Source: SIG440 sp045586925 (GTDB lineage Bacteria; Bacillota; Clostridia; Monoglobales; Monoglobaceae). From it: 53,267 nucleotides of DNA. The stretch's first letter is position 1. Each line of letters starts with the position of its first letter. Both the position numbers and the translations under genes were made by a program. Below are positions 1 to 7,256 of this stretch, in pieces. The notes under the pieces are model-generated. The model saw only the letters and a program-made list of their open reading frames with translations, made no database searches and was not told where the DNA came from. The stretch is taken from assembly GCA_045586925.1 (NCBI GenBank), contig JAZNBG010000033.1, positions 1-53,267 on the forward strand. The letters run 5' to 3'.

Positions 1-485
1 AGTTCTGCAAGAGTATTGTTCCTGAATTTATGTACCCCACACTTCACTTTGAATGTGGTGACCCCTATTTTGCAGAGGGTTATATCAACTATGCAGACAC
101 TAAACTGACAACAGGTGTTGCATCTGCAAGACTTTCAAACAAGTTTGTTGATAAGGATGTAGAGGCTATGCCTATATCGCTTGTTGAAAACAAGGTTGGC
201 GAAGGATATGCCGTTCTCATGACAAGCCTTGAGTACCCCTACGGTGCATCAGTTCCTATGTACACCAACTTGGTGCGTGAAATCCTGGTTGCCAGCCACA
301 GAACAGCAGACATTAAGGTATACGGCAACGATTCACTCAGATTCAGCGTATATGAAGGCGGCAAGGTTTACCTTCTTAACACTGACTTTGATCACAAGGC
401 AGAGGTTGTTATCGACTATGGTACACATAAGAAAAATATTACTCTTGATGCTTGTGAATTTAAAGCGATAGACAAGGATGTTTAA
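1..485 (+). CDS. C-terminal part of an unidentified protein in a glycan-use cluster (5' end outside window)
   Basis: The reading frame is open from base 3, so the gene enters from the left edge and only about 160 C-terminal residues are visible. The segment is beta-rich, with phrases such as VGEGYAVLMTSLEYPYG and VYLLNTDFDHKAEVVIDY. This looks like the trimerisation or C-terminal beta-sandwich region of a large sugar-active enzyme, but no catalytic motif is inside the window. It ends 20 bases before the GH29 fucosidase start on the same strand, so the two are probably cotranscribed. I cannot name the family; the carbohydrate role is inferred from neighbours. Confidence 0.6.
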   Translation, partial: FCKSIVPEFMYPTLHFECGDPYFAEGYINYADTKLTTGVASARLSNKFVDKDVEAMPISLVENKVGEGYAVLMTSLEYPYGASVPMYTNLVREILVASHRTADIKVYGNDSLRFSVYEGGKVYLLNTDFDHKAEVVIDYGTHKKNITLDACEFKAIDKDV

Positions 486-505
486 CGAAAAAGGGAGAAC
501 ATGAA

Positions 506-1861
506 ATGACAAATTTTAACGAGAATATTATTATTGAGGGAGTACATGGTTACTCTTCTGAAAAGGACTATGTTGAACCGTCTTTGGAAATAAAGAAAAA
601 ACTGGAAGAGTTTAAGGATATGAAACTGGGTTTTATGATACACTGGGGCTTGTATGCACAGCTTGGGCTTATTGCATCATGGGGCTTGGTTGACAAGGAA
701 AAAGAATGGTCAAGAGAGCAGAATGAATATGGCGACAGACCGAACTGGCATGAAGATGGTTCAAAAATAAGAGAAGAATATTTTGAACTCATAAACTCAT
801 TTAATCCCATCCGCTTTAATCCGGACGATTGGGCAGAGCTTGCATCAAATAACTGTTTTAAGTATTTGATTTTTACCACAAAGCATCATGACGGTTTTTG
901 TCTTTGGGATACAAAGCAGACTGATTTTAAGGTAACGGCTCCCAATTGCCCTTTTTCAAAGCACGAAAAAGCCGATGTAGTTAACCACGTGTTTGATGCT
1001 TTCAGAAAGAAGAATCTTGCAATTGGAGCATATTTTTCAAAACCCGACTGGCACAGCGATAATTATTGGGAAAAAGATTATCCCGGTGAAACAACCAGAA
1101 TGCCTACATATGACGTGAAAGAAAAGCCCGAAAAATGGCAGGCATTTACCGATTATACACATAAACAGTTTGAAGAGCTTGTCAGAGATTACGGAAAAAT
1201 AGATATACTGTGGCTGGATGGCGGTCATGTGTGCAAAAAAGAAGGTCTTGATATAAATCTTGAGGAAATTATTCCAAAGCTGAGAGAAATCAACCCCGAG
1301 CTTATTGTTGCGGACAGAACTGCAGGTGGTGAATATGAAAATTACATCACACCTGAGCAGACAATTCCCGAAAATGTTATATCTGTGCCATGGGAAAGCT
1401 GTTTGACCTTGGGCGAGAACTTTCATTATATTTATGATGATGATTACAAATCTCCCAATAAGCTGATTGAGCTTCTTATGGATATAGTGTGTAAAGGCGG
1501 AAATCTTGCACTGAATGTATCCCCTCAGCCGGACGGACGTATGCCAAGAAATGCTATAAAAACTCTTAATGGTTTTGGCGATTGGCTTAAAAAATATGGT
1601 GAAGCTGTGTTTAAAACTCGCCCTTGTGCACCGTATAAGTGTGATAATATTTTTTATACACAGACCGAGAAATTTGTTTATGTTGTTGCTAAGGATTTTA
1701 AAGACAGCTTTATTCCGTGCAAACAAAATATAACAAAGGTTGAATTTTTAAATGATGAATCTATTGTTGAATTTGAAAGAAAGAACGATGGACTTTTGTT
1801 GCGAACAAGTGTTGATACCACAGAAAAGTACAGCGTATTTAAGTTGCATAAAAAAATATAA
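506..1861 (+). CDS. alpha-L-fucosidase, GH29 family
   Basis: 451 residues. GH29 enzymes release terminal alpha-L-fucose by a retaining mechanism. The N-terminal half shows the GH29 barrel signatures GFMIHWG, KHHDGF (about residues 125-135) and ILWLDGG, in which Asp238 is the expected nucleophile. No signal peptide is visible, so it probably acts in the cytoplasm on imported oligosaccharides. The ATG at 506 follows a GGGAGA ribosome site at 493-498. It follows a cut-off gene by 20 bases and stands before a GH1 beta-glucosidase, but 544 bases of hairpin-rich DNA separate those two. The family is clear; fucose as substrate follows from the family only. Confidence 0.88.
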   Translation: MTNFNENIIIEGVHGYSSEKDYVEPSLEIKKKLEEFKDMKLGFMIHWGLYAQLGLIASWGLVDKEKEWSREQNEYGDRPNWHEDGSKIREEYFELINSFNPIRFNPDDWAELASNNCFKYLIFTTKHHDGFCLWDTKQTDFKVTAPNCPFSKHEKADVVNHVFDAFRKKNLAIGAYFSKPDWHSDNYWEKDYPGETTRMPTYDVKEKPEKWQAFTDYTHKQFEELVRDYGKIDILWLDGGHVCKKEGLDINLEEIIPKLREINPELIVADRTAGGEYENYITPEQTIPENVISVPWESCLTLGENFHYIYDDDYKSPNKLIELLMDIVCKGGNLALNVSPQPDGRMPRNAIKTLNGFGDWLKKYGEAVFKTRPCAPYKCDNIFYTQTEKFVYVVAKDFKDSFIPCKQNITKVEFLNDESIVEFERKNDGLLLRTSVDTTEKYSVFKLHKKI

Positions 1862-1950
1862 TATGTTGTATCTTTTTGTGATAATCAGAAGGAAATAATT
1901 GGTGTTTTTATATTTACTAACTAAAACGGTTATAATGAATGTGCCGTGTG

Positions 1951-2325
1951 GGAAAACATTTTCAATGTTTTCCTGAGTCAAAACCCTGCTTTGACAAGGA
2001 ATTTGCGTGGCAAATTCCCGGCACTTCATTGCAACGAAGTCTTCGAAAACTATTTTGAGAAATAGTTTTCATGACAGCAAAGCATTTGCTGTTGTGGGAT
2101 AGCGATATATCGCTATCCCGACGGAAGACATTCGTTATAACGGATATCCGTAGAAAAACAATGAAATTTATTGTTTTTCGTTCAAAGCATAGCTTTGATA
2201 GTAAATTTGTAAAACAAGTTCACACGGATTCCGTTGCAACAAGGTCCTCGAAAATTATTTTGTAAAATAATCTTCGCAGCAGCAAATATTCTACTGTTGC
2301 GAAATAGCGTAAACACGCTATTTCG
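1951..2325. repeat. tandem array of four three-hairpin units
   Basis: Between the fucosidase and beta-glucosidase genes about twelve short hairpins stand one after another. Four units start near 1951, 2045, 2153 and 2249. Each has an A/T-rich hairpin with GAAAA...TTTTC arms (1951-1973, 2045-2070, 2153-2179, 2249-2276), a second hairpin (1977-1995, 2074-2092, 2182-2198, 2276-2300) and a third (1998-2018, 2096-2119, 2200-2222, 2300-2325). Arms are 6-13 bp, and the one at 2096-2119 is a perfect 24-base palindrome. Linkers share ATTGCAAC or CGTTATAACGG-like cores. Units differ in sequence but keep pairing, for example GGGATAGCG/CGCTATCCC against CGAAATAGCG/CGCTATTTCG. No protein is supported here. 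Confidence 0.75.
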
Positions 2326-2405
2326 TCAAAGGACACTTGTTATCGGCAGGTGGATGCAAAACTGCTGTACATACCAAGATTTTAAGAAAGGACAGGTGGA
2401 TTAAA

Positions 2406-3761
2406 ATGAGTTTTAAAAAAGACTTTGCATGGGGTGTGGCAACCGCAGCATATCAGATTGAAGGCGCTTATAACGAAGACGGAAAGGGTCTTAACGTGTG
2501 GGATGTATTTTCTCACGAGCCGGGACATATTGAATGTGGACATACAGGTGATGTTGCAGATGACCACTACCATAAATTTAAAGAAGATGTGGCACTTATG
2601 AAGGAGCTTGGCATAAAAGCCTATCGCTTTTCACTTAGCTGGTCACGCATTTTACCCAACGGAACAGGAACAATTAACGAAAAGGGAGCAGCATTTTATT
2701 CAGACCTCATTGATGAGCTTTTAGCCAATGGCATTGAGCCGTATATTACACTTTTTCATTGGGATTACCCTTACGAACTCCAGAGAAAAGGCGGATGGCT
2801 GAATGATGACAGCGTTAAGTGGTTTGCTGATTATGCCGCCAAGGTTTCAGAGCTTTATTCCGACCGTGTAAAGCATTTTATCACATTAAATGAGCCGCAG
2901 TGCTTTATAGGTTATGGCTATTTGTGTGGAGGGGATGCTCCAAATTTAAAAGTTTCTTATAAAGAAATTTTTCAGATATGTCACAATGTTTTAAAAGCAC
3001 ACGGAGCTGCCGTAATTGCTCTGCGTGAAAATGCAAAGCAGCCCATAAAAGTTGGTTATGCGCCTACTTGCACGGGCAGATATCCTGCCACCGAAAGGGC
3101 GGAGGATGTTGAAGCTGCACGCAAGGAATATTTTGCGTGCCCGCCTGTTGATGAGGATGTTATGTGGAATGTTGCCTGGTGGAGCGACCCTGTTATTTTG
3201 GGACATTATCCCGAGGATGGGCTGGAGTTATACAAGGATTATCTCCCTGAAATTACTGATGATGATATGAAGCTTATCAGTCAGCCTCTTGATTTTTATG
3301 CACAGAACCTATATAATGGTAAAGAGGTTAAGGCAGGTAATGATGGCAAACCCGAATACGTAGAGCGTTATGCAGGGTTTCCGAAAACAGGCAACGGATG
3401 GCCAATCACACCTGAATGTATGCGGTGGGTTCCAAGGTTCTTGTACGAAAGGTATAAACTACCAATCTTTATTAGCGAAAACGGGACGTCTATGCCGGAT
3501 GTTGTATCCCTTGACGGCAAGGTTCACGACCCAAACCGTGTGGATTTTTTAAACCGCTATCTCCTTGAGCTTGAAAAGGCGACGGAAGATGGTGTAGAAA
3601 TCGACGGATATTTCCTTTGGACACTTTTGGACAATTTTGAATGGCGATATGGTTACACCTCACGCTTTGGTATTGTTTTTGTTGATTTTAATACTCAGAA
3701 ACGTATTCCCAAAGACTCGGCGTATTGGTATAAAGAATGGATTGAAGAACATAGCAAATAA
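2406..3761 (+). CDS. beta-glucosidase, GH1 family
   Basis: 451 residues, the usual GH1 length. The enzyme hydrolyses beta-linked glucosides by a retaining mechanism. The acid/base Glu163 lies in TLNEP and the nucleophile Glu358 in ISENG; the N-terminal signature FAWGVATAAYQIEG is also present. DNFEW near the C-terminus is the form seen in enzymes acting on non-phosphorylated sugars rather than 6-phospho-glucosides. I chose the ATG at 2406 because AAGGACAGGTGG lies just upstream and MSFKKDFAWG is a normal GH1 start; a longer frame from 2337 would run into the hairpin array. The serine hydrolase gene follows after 20 bases, suggesting one transcript. Confidence 0.92.
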   Translation: MSFKKDFAWGVATAAYQIEGAYNEDGKGLNVWDVFSHEPGHIECGHTGDVADDHYHKFKEDVALMKELGIKAYRFSLSWSRILPNGTGTINEKGAAFYSDLIDELLANGIEPYITLFHWDYPYELQRKGGWLNDDSVKWFADYAAKVSELYSDRVKHFITLNEPQCFIGYGYLCGGDAPNLKVSYKEIFQICHNVLKAHGAAVIALRENAKQPIKVGYAPTCTGRYPATERAEDVEAARKEYFACPPVDEDVMWNVAWWSDPVILGHYPEDGLELYKDYLPEITDDDMKLISQPLDFYAQNLYNGKEVKAGNDGKPEYVERYAGFPKTGNGWPITPECMRWVPRFLYERYKLPIFISENGTSMPDVVSLDGKVHDPNRVDFLNRYLLELEKATEDGVEIDGYFLWTLLDNFEWRYGYTSRFGIVFVDFNTQKRIPKDSAYWYKEWIEEHSK

Positions 3762-3781
3762 TTTGTTAAGGAGCGCAGAAA

Positions 3782-4963
3782 ATGGATTTTACTTATTTGA
3801 AAAATTTTATGGATGAACTTGTAGACAAAGGTATTCCGGGCAATGGGGCAATTGTGTATAAAGACGGCAAAAAGGTTTTTGAATATGCATCGGGATATGC
3901 CAGCATCGAAGAAAAAACACCAATGAGCACAAATATTCCGATAAATATTTATTCCTGCTCTAAACCGATGACAGTTGTTGCAGCACTTCAGTTGTTTGAG
4001 CAGGGCAAATTTCTGCTTTCCGACCCTCTTTATAATTATATACCAGAGTTTTCAAAAGTTTATATTAAGGACGAAAACGGAAATCTGATAGAGAGCAAAA
4101 AGCCCATAACAATGTGGAATTTATTTACAATGACATCGGGGTATGATTATTCCAGAGAAGCTTCGGTATTTGAAAAGGCAAGAGAGATAACAGCCGGCAA
4201 GATGGACACAGTGCAGGTTATAAAATGTCTTGCAAAACAACCTCTTTTGTTTGAACCGGGTGAGCATTGGCAATACGGCCTTTCACACGATATTCTTGCG
4301 GCGGCGGTTGAGGTTATTTCGGGTATGAGATTTGCTGACTATGTTAAAAAGAACATATTTAACAAGTTGGAGATGGACAATTCTTATTATCATAAAACTC
4401 CCGAAATTGAAGCGAAGATGGCGGAGCAGTATAAATGTGTAACAGATAGCGGTGAAACAGACATTGTAAACCTTCAAAAGAGTGCCCACGGCTTTGACGG
4501 CGAGGTTGTTAATATAGGGAAAGATGTAGTTATTCATGGCTTTGGAGAAAATTACGACAGCGGTGGCGCGGGAATAATCACAACAATAGAGGATTATTCA
4601 AAGTTTGTTGCGGCATTGGCATCGGGCGGAATGGGCTTAAACGGCGAAAGAATTTTATCTCCTGCAACGGTAGAGTTGCTTCACACAAACCAACTTTCAG
4701 AAGAGCAAATGGCAATGAGCTTTAATTGGCCTCAGCTTGCAGGTTACGGTTACGGTCTTGGTGTGCGCACTATGATTGACAAGGCAAAAGGCGGCAGCAA
4801 TGGTAATATCGGAGAATTTGGCTGGGGCGGTGCTGCAGGCGCAACCGTGCTTGCAGATACCAAAGAAAATCTAGCTGTATTTTATGCTCACCATATGCTT
4901 AACCCCCACGAAGAATACTATCAGCCAAGACTGCGAAATGTAGTATATTCGTGTATTGATTAA
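3782..4963 (+). CDS. serine hydrolase, beta-lactamase / class C PBP-like family
   Basis: 393 residues. The fold is that of class C beta-lactamases, EstB-type esterases and D,D-peptidases. Ser58 and Lys61 form the SxxK motif (SCSK), and Tyr165 in WQYGLSHD matches the second catalytic motif in its esterase-like form. A late HGFGENYDSGGAG / FGWGGAAG stretch fits the third active-site wall. There is no obvious signal peptide, which argues against a wall-acting peptidase or secreted beta-lactamase. Co-location with two glycosidases suggests ester or acyl removal from glycans, but that is inference. RBS GGAGCG at about 3769; an intrinsic terminator follows at 4991. Confidence 0.8.
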   Translation: MDFTYLKNFMDELVDKGIPGNGAIVYKDGKKVFEYASGYASIEEKTPMSTNIPINIYSCSKPMTVVAALQLFEQGKFLLSDPLYNYIPEFSKVYIKDENGNLIESKKPITMWNLFTMTSGYDYSREASVFEKAREITAGKMDTVQVIKCLAKQPLLFEPGEHWQYGLSHDILAAAVEVISGMRFADYVKKNIFNKLEMDNSYYHKTPEIEAKMAEQYKCVTDSGETDIVNLQKSAHGFDGEVVNIGKDVVIHGFGENYDSGGAGIITTIEDYSKFVAALASGGMGLNGERILSPATVELLHTNQLSEEQMAMSFNWPQLAGYGYGLGVRTMIDKAKGGSNGNIGEFGWGGAAGATVLADTKENLAVFYAHHMLNPHEEYYQPRLRNVVYSCID

Positions 4964-5078
4964 AATTTGTTGAGATACAAAAGCAGTTAAAAGACTTCAC
5001 ACTGTAATTTTTGTGTGAAGTCTTTTTGTGCAAAATTTTACTTTGTAAAATTATTAAGGGAGGAAGAGAAAATCGGAC
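4961..5078 (+). repeat. decayed partial copy of the structured-RNA / small-ORF leader
   Basis: Bases 5024-5078 align with 5319-5373, sharing TAAAATTATTAAG and GGAAGAGAAAA in the same order. The hairpin at 4991-5024 stands where the terminator hairpin of the intact copy stands, and TAAAATTTGTT at 4961 resembles its closing-stem 3' strand. The ATG of the small gene is lost: the copy reads AATCGGAC where the intact one reads AATGGAC. It looks like a tandem duplication that degenerated; no protein is made from it. Confidence 0.55.
4991..5027 (+). terminator. intrinsic terminator after the serine hydrolase
   Basis: A 12-bp stem (AAGACTTCACAC with GTGTGAAGTCTT) is followed by a short T run. The sequence around it (about 4961-5078) also resembles the 3' half of the structured RNA and leader at 5260-5373, so this terminator may derive from a decayed copy of that element. 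Confidence 0.8.
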
Positions 5079-5129
5079 TTTTATTCCTTAAAACACATAA
5101 ATTCTACAAAAAATTACAAAAAAAGGCTA

Positions 5130-5158
5130 TTGTAATTATTTGAAAAAGATGCTATAAT
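5130..5158 (+). promoter_or_regulatory. sigma-A-type promoter of structured RNA copy A
   Basis: TTGTAA at 5130-5135 and TATAAT at 5153-5158 are separated by 17 bases. The expected start at about 5165 is the first base of the RNA's closing stem. Confidence 0.75.
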
Positions 5159-5164
5159 GTGTTT

Positions 5165-5322
5165 GCGAAACAAATTTATTTATACTTACCGAAGTGTGTC
5201 GTTTTTATCTTTCGATAAAAACGCATACTCCTTATTTTACATGCTTCGGGTAAGTGGTAAAATTTGTTTCGCAGACATGGAGTTGTGCGTTTTTTGTGCG
5301 TGACTCCGGTCACGCATTTTTT
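5165..5322 (+). ncRNA. structured RNA copy A (three-copy family in this window)
   Basis: About 158 nt from promoter to terminator. A perfect 13-bp closing stem joins 5165-5177 to 5260-5272. Inside it, 5184-5194 pairs with 5244-5255, and a hairpin joins 5200-5208 to 5215-5223. The unpaired stretch 5224-5243 contains ACTCC (5227-5231), which can pair with GGAGT (5279-5283) just outside the closing stem, a pseudoknot. An 8-bp terminator stem, 5297-5304 with 5309-5316, is followed by six Ts. A small ORF starts 45 bases further on. The same plan occurs at 38830 and 52713. I do not recognise it as a named RNA class; it could be a free RNA or an attenuating leader. Confidence 0.65.
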
Positions 5323-5367
5323 GTACAAATTTTGCTTTTCTAAAATTATTAAGAAAGGAAGAGAAAA

Positions 5368-5502
5368 ATGGACGAATACAAAAGTATGTATTTTGCAATG
5401 TTTAACAAAATAACTGACATAATTGAAGAACTCAAAAAGCTTCAGCAGGATATGGAAGAAAAGTACATATCTATGCCGGAGGAGCAAGACGCAGAAAATT
5501 AG
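5368..5502 (+). CDS. 44-residue acidic helical protein, paralogue of the one at 52334-52489
   Basis: The ATG at 5368 follows AAAGGAAGAG with good spacing and stops at 5502. The peptide is highly charged, lacks membrane segments and reads as one amphipathic helix (ITDIIEELKKLQQDMEEKY) with an acidic tail. It shares about 20 of 39 aligned residues with the small protein at the right end, including Y4, Y8, FN, IT, QQD, EE and Y33. Both follow the same structured RNA, which is strong evidence that it is a real gene. Function unknown; a role tied to the RNA is inference. A terminator follows at 5583. Confidence 0.7.
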   Translation: MDEYKSMYFAMFNKITDIIEELKKLQQDMEEKYISMPEEQDAEN

Positions 5503-5582
5503 ACCCTCAAAGACGGGCAAAAGAAAACCCGCTTTTGAAAAGTTTAGTCGCAGATGTTTGTAAAGATTTTTGCGTTTTGATG

Positions 5583-5624
5583 AAAAACAGCAGACATCAG
5601 TTCCCTATTTTGTCTGCTGTTTTT
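5583..5624 (+). terminator. intrinsic terminator after the 44-residue gene
   Basis: Arms AAAAACAGCAGACA and TGTCTGCTGTTTTT pair across a 14-base loop, with the T run forming part of the 3' arm. It closes the small transcription unit that starts at 5165. Confidence 0.8.
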
Positions 5625-5633
5625 AGCGAGTGC

Positions 5634-5747
5634 GTTCAATATATATTGAACTTCCGAGCGTCAGCAAAATGAAAAAAGATGAACAGCTACATCTGCATAA
5701 ACTTTGATAGCGGTGCAGGGGTTGCAAAGGGGGTCAGACCCCCTTTG
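5634..5747. repeat. two isolated perfect palindromes in a gene-free stretch
   Basis: GTTCAATATATATTGAAC at 5634-5651 is a perfect 18-base palindrome. Bases 5725-5747 form an 11-bp stem with a one-base loop (CAAAGGGGGTC with GACCCCCTTTG). The rest of 5503-5899 is A/T-rich and shows no gene. Their role is unknown; the second could act as a weak terminator. Confidence 0.5.
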
Positions 5748-5899
5748 AGTCAATACAATAAAAATTATATTGTTGTTTTTCAAAACAAAATTTACAATTA
5801 AGGTAAATAATTTATATAAAACTGTCCGTCTTATAGTACACCAAATAACATATAATCAAATCAAGATAAATCTTACGAATGATTTGGAGGTTACTTGAT

Positions 5900-6016
5900 A
5901 TGAAAATTTTTGGTGTAATTTTTGCAATGGCAATTTTTTCGGTTTACCCTGCGTTGTGTCTGGCAATTCTTCTGGCGATGTTGTTTTTTAATAAACCGGA
6001 TACAAAAAAGGCATAA
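5900..6016 (+). CDS. 38-residue single-pass membrane peptide
   Basis: A clear GGAGG site at 5886-5890 precedes the ATG at 5900 by nine bases. The peptide is almost entirely one hydrophobic segment (VIFAMAIFSVYPALCLAILL) followed by a short basic tail (NKPDTKKA). An intrinsic terminator begins four bases after the stop. The strong ribosome site, single membrane helix and own terminator support a real small gene. No family is recognised; toxin-like or regulatory membrane peptides have this form, but nothing nearby tests that. Confidence 0.55.
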   Translation: MKIFGVIFAMAIFSVYPALCLAILLAMLFFNKPDTKKA

Positions 6017-6020
6017 AAGT

Positions 6021-6054
6021 AACCCTTCTTGTGCAAATCGCAAGAAGGGTTTTG
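6021..6054 (+). terminator. intrinsic terminator between convergent genes
   Basis: AACCCTTCTTG (6021-6031) pairs with CAAGAAGGGTT (6041-6051), followed by a short T run. It ends the small membrane peptide gene and lies just before the 3' end of the opposing LacI gene. Confidence 0.8.
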
Positions 6055-6072
6055 CTATGTGGCAAATTCTGA

Positions 6073-7044
6073 TTATCGGGGTTTTCCGATTGACTCGCCC
6101 TCAAAAAACTGACGTTCTACGGTGATAGTATGTTTAGAAACGCTGTTGTGCTTTGCCAAAATTCGGTAGAGCAGATGAATTGCTTCTGAGCAAAGCTCTT
6201 CAATGTGCATTTTTATACACGAAAGATGCATATTGCCATATGGTGTTGTGCTGATGTCATCAAGGCAGATAACCGAAATATCCTCAGGCACACGCAACTG
6301 TTCTTCGCTTAATCTTTGCATAATTCCCGCCGCAATATGGCTGTATGCCGCAAATACCGCAGTAGGCAGCTTGCCATTCATTATCATTTTGTCAATTCCG
6401 TAGTATCCGCAGTCCTGAAATCTGTGCTCGTTAATGGAAACAAATTCAGGCTGCATTACAACACCGCATCCGGTGGCGGTATTGCGGAACAGGTCATATT
6501 CCTTGGAAGTGTTTTTTTCACCGATAAAGCCAATATCCCGATGGCCCAGCCTCAGCAAAAGATTGATACTGCGGCTAAGTGCATCCCCCATATCGGCAAA
6601 TATTGCGTGGACTTCGCCTGAGCTTTTTTCCAGACCAATCTGAATAATGGGCACATCAGTGGCTGCCTTGATTTTTCCGACGGGTTCAATTACAATTATT
6701 CCGTCGGCATGGGCGTATTTTGAATAATAGTTAATAAGCTCCTCTTGCTTTTCGGGGGAAAAGTTGCTTACTGCAAGGAGTGTGGTGTCGCCACGTTTGG
6801 AGATTTTTTCTTCAAGGTAGGTAGCCATCTGAGAATAATGAATACCCAACACCTCCGGACAAATAACTGCGATGAGCTTTTTGTTGTATTTTGGCTTATA
6901 ATACTTTTCGTAGCAACCGTTTTCTTTGGCAATTTTCATAATTAAAGCCTTAGTTTCGCCGCTGATTTCAGGACTGTCAGAAAAGGCTTTTGAAACAGTA
7001 GATACGGCCACATTTGCCATCTTGGCTATCTTTGCAAGTGTCAT
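6073..7044 (-). CDS. LacI-family transcriptional regulator
   Basis: 323 residues. The N-terminus has the LacI helix-turn-helix (LAKIAKMANVAVSTVSKAFSD), followed by a hinge and a periplasmic-binding-like effector domain. The C-terminal part contains typical LacI-core text such as AVFAAYSHIAAGIMQRL and DISVICLDD. It probably binds a sugar or sugar phosphate and controls the divergent NagA/NagB-like genes, since half-sites TTTCGTAAA lie between the genes at 7063 and 7153. The start is preceded on its strand by AGGTGTAG. The effector cannot be read from sequence; an amino sugar is inferred from the target genes. Confidence 0.9.
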   Translation of the reverse strand: MTLAKIAKMANVAVSTVSKAFSDSPEISGETKALIMKIAKENGCYEKYYKPKYNKKLIAVICPEVLGIHYSQMATYLEEKISKRGDTTLLAVSNFSPEKQEELINYYSKYAHADGIIVIEPVGKIKAATDVPIIQIGLEKSSGEVHAIFADMGDALSRSINLLLRLGHRDIGFIGEKNTSKEYDLFRNTATGCGVVMQPEFVSINEHRFQDCGYYGIDKMIMNGKLPTAVFAAYSHIAAGIMQRLSEEQLRVPEDISVICLDDISTTPYGNMHLSCIKMHIEELCSEAIHLLYRILAKHNSVSKHTITVERQFFEGESIGKPR

Positions 7045-7055
7045 GACTACACCTC

Positions 7056-7161
7056 CGAAAATTTTCGTAAAGCATATAACATTTCAAATTTTACGAGGTC
7101 AGTATAACACAATAATTGTCACATTTCAAGGTTTTTAGAGATTTCGAAAAAGTTTCGTAAA
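7056..7161. promoter_or_regulatory. probable LacI-family operator sites
   Basis: CGAAAATTTTCG at 7056-7067 is a perfect 12-base palindrome. The string TTTCGTAAA occurs at 7063-7071 and again at 7153-7161, with a partial reversed copy TTTTACGA at 7089-7096. The site at 7142-7160 lies just upstream of the -35 of the NagA-like gene, while 7056-7067 lies just upstream of the lacI start. This fits one regulator controlling both directions. Confidence 0.6.
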
Positions 7162-7169
7162 AATTCAGG

Positions 7170-7198
7170 TTGACAAGGGTATATTTCAAAGATATAAT
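7170..7198 (+). promoter_or_regulatory. sigma-A-type promoter of the NagA/NagB-like operon
   Basis: TTGACA at 7170-7175 and TATAAT at 7193-7198 with a 17-base spacer match the consensus exactly. The predicted start lies about 50 bases before the chosen ATG at 7257. Confidence 0.85.
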
Positions 7199-7256
7199 TT
7201 AAAATAAGATGGTATATTATACCGTACAATCTTACAGAAAGGCGATGGAAGTACAT

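Noticed and set aside
1037..1726. 229-codon open frame opposite the fucosidase
   Set aside because: It mirrors the codon pattern of the real gene on the other strand and has no family resemblance or start signal.
2071..2265. 64-codon open frame inside the hairpin array
   Set aside because: It has no ribosome site and its residues simply follow the palindromes.
1951..2325. CRISPR array
   Set aside because: Periodicity is about 100 bases, units are not identical, and there are no unique spacers between constant repeats; each unit is itself made of hairpins. No cas genes are near.
5165..5322. 6S RNA
   Set aside because: The rod-like closing stem is similar in outline, but the conserved pseudoknot to the 3' flank, the inner stems and the following small gene do not fit 6S RNA. 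A covariance search would settle it.
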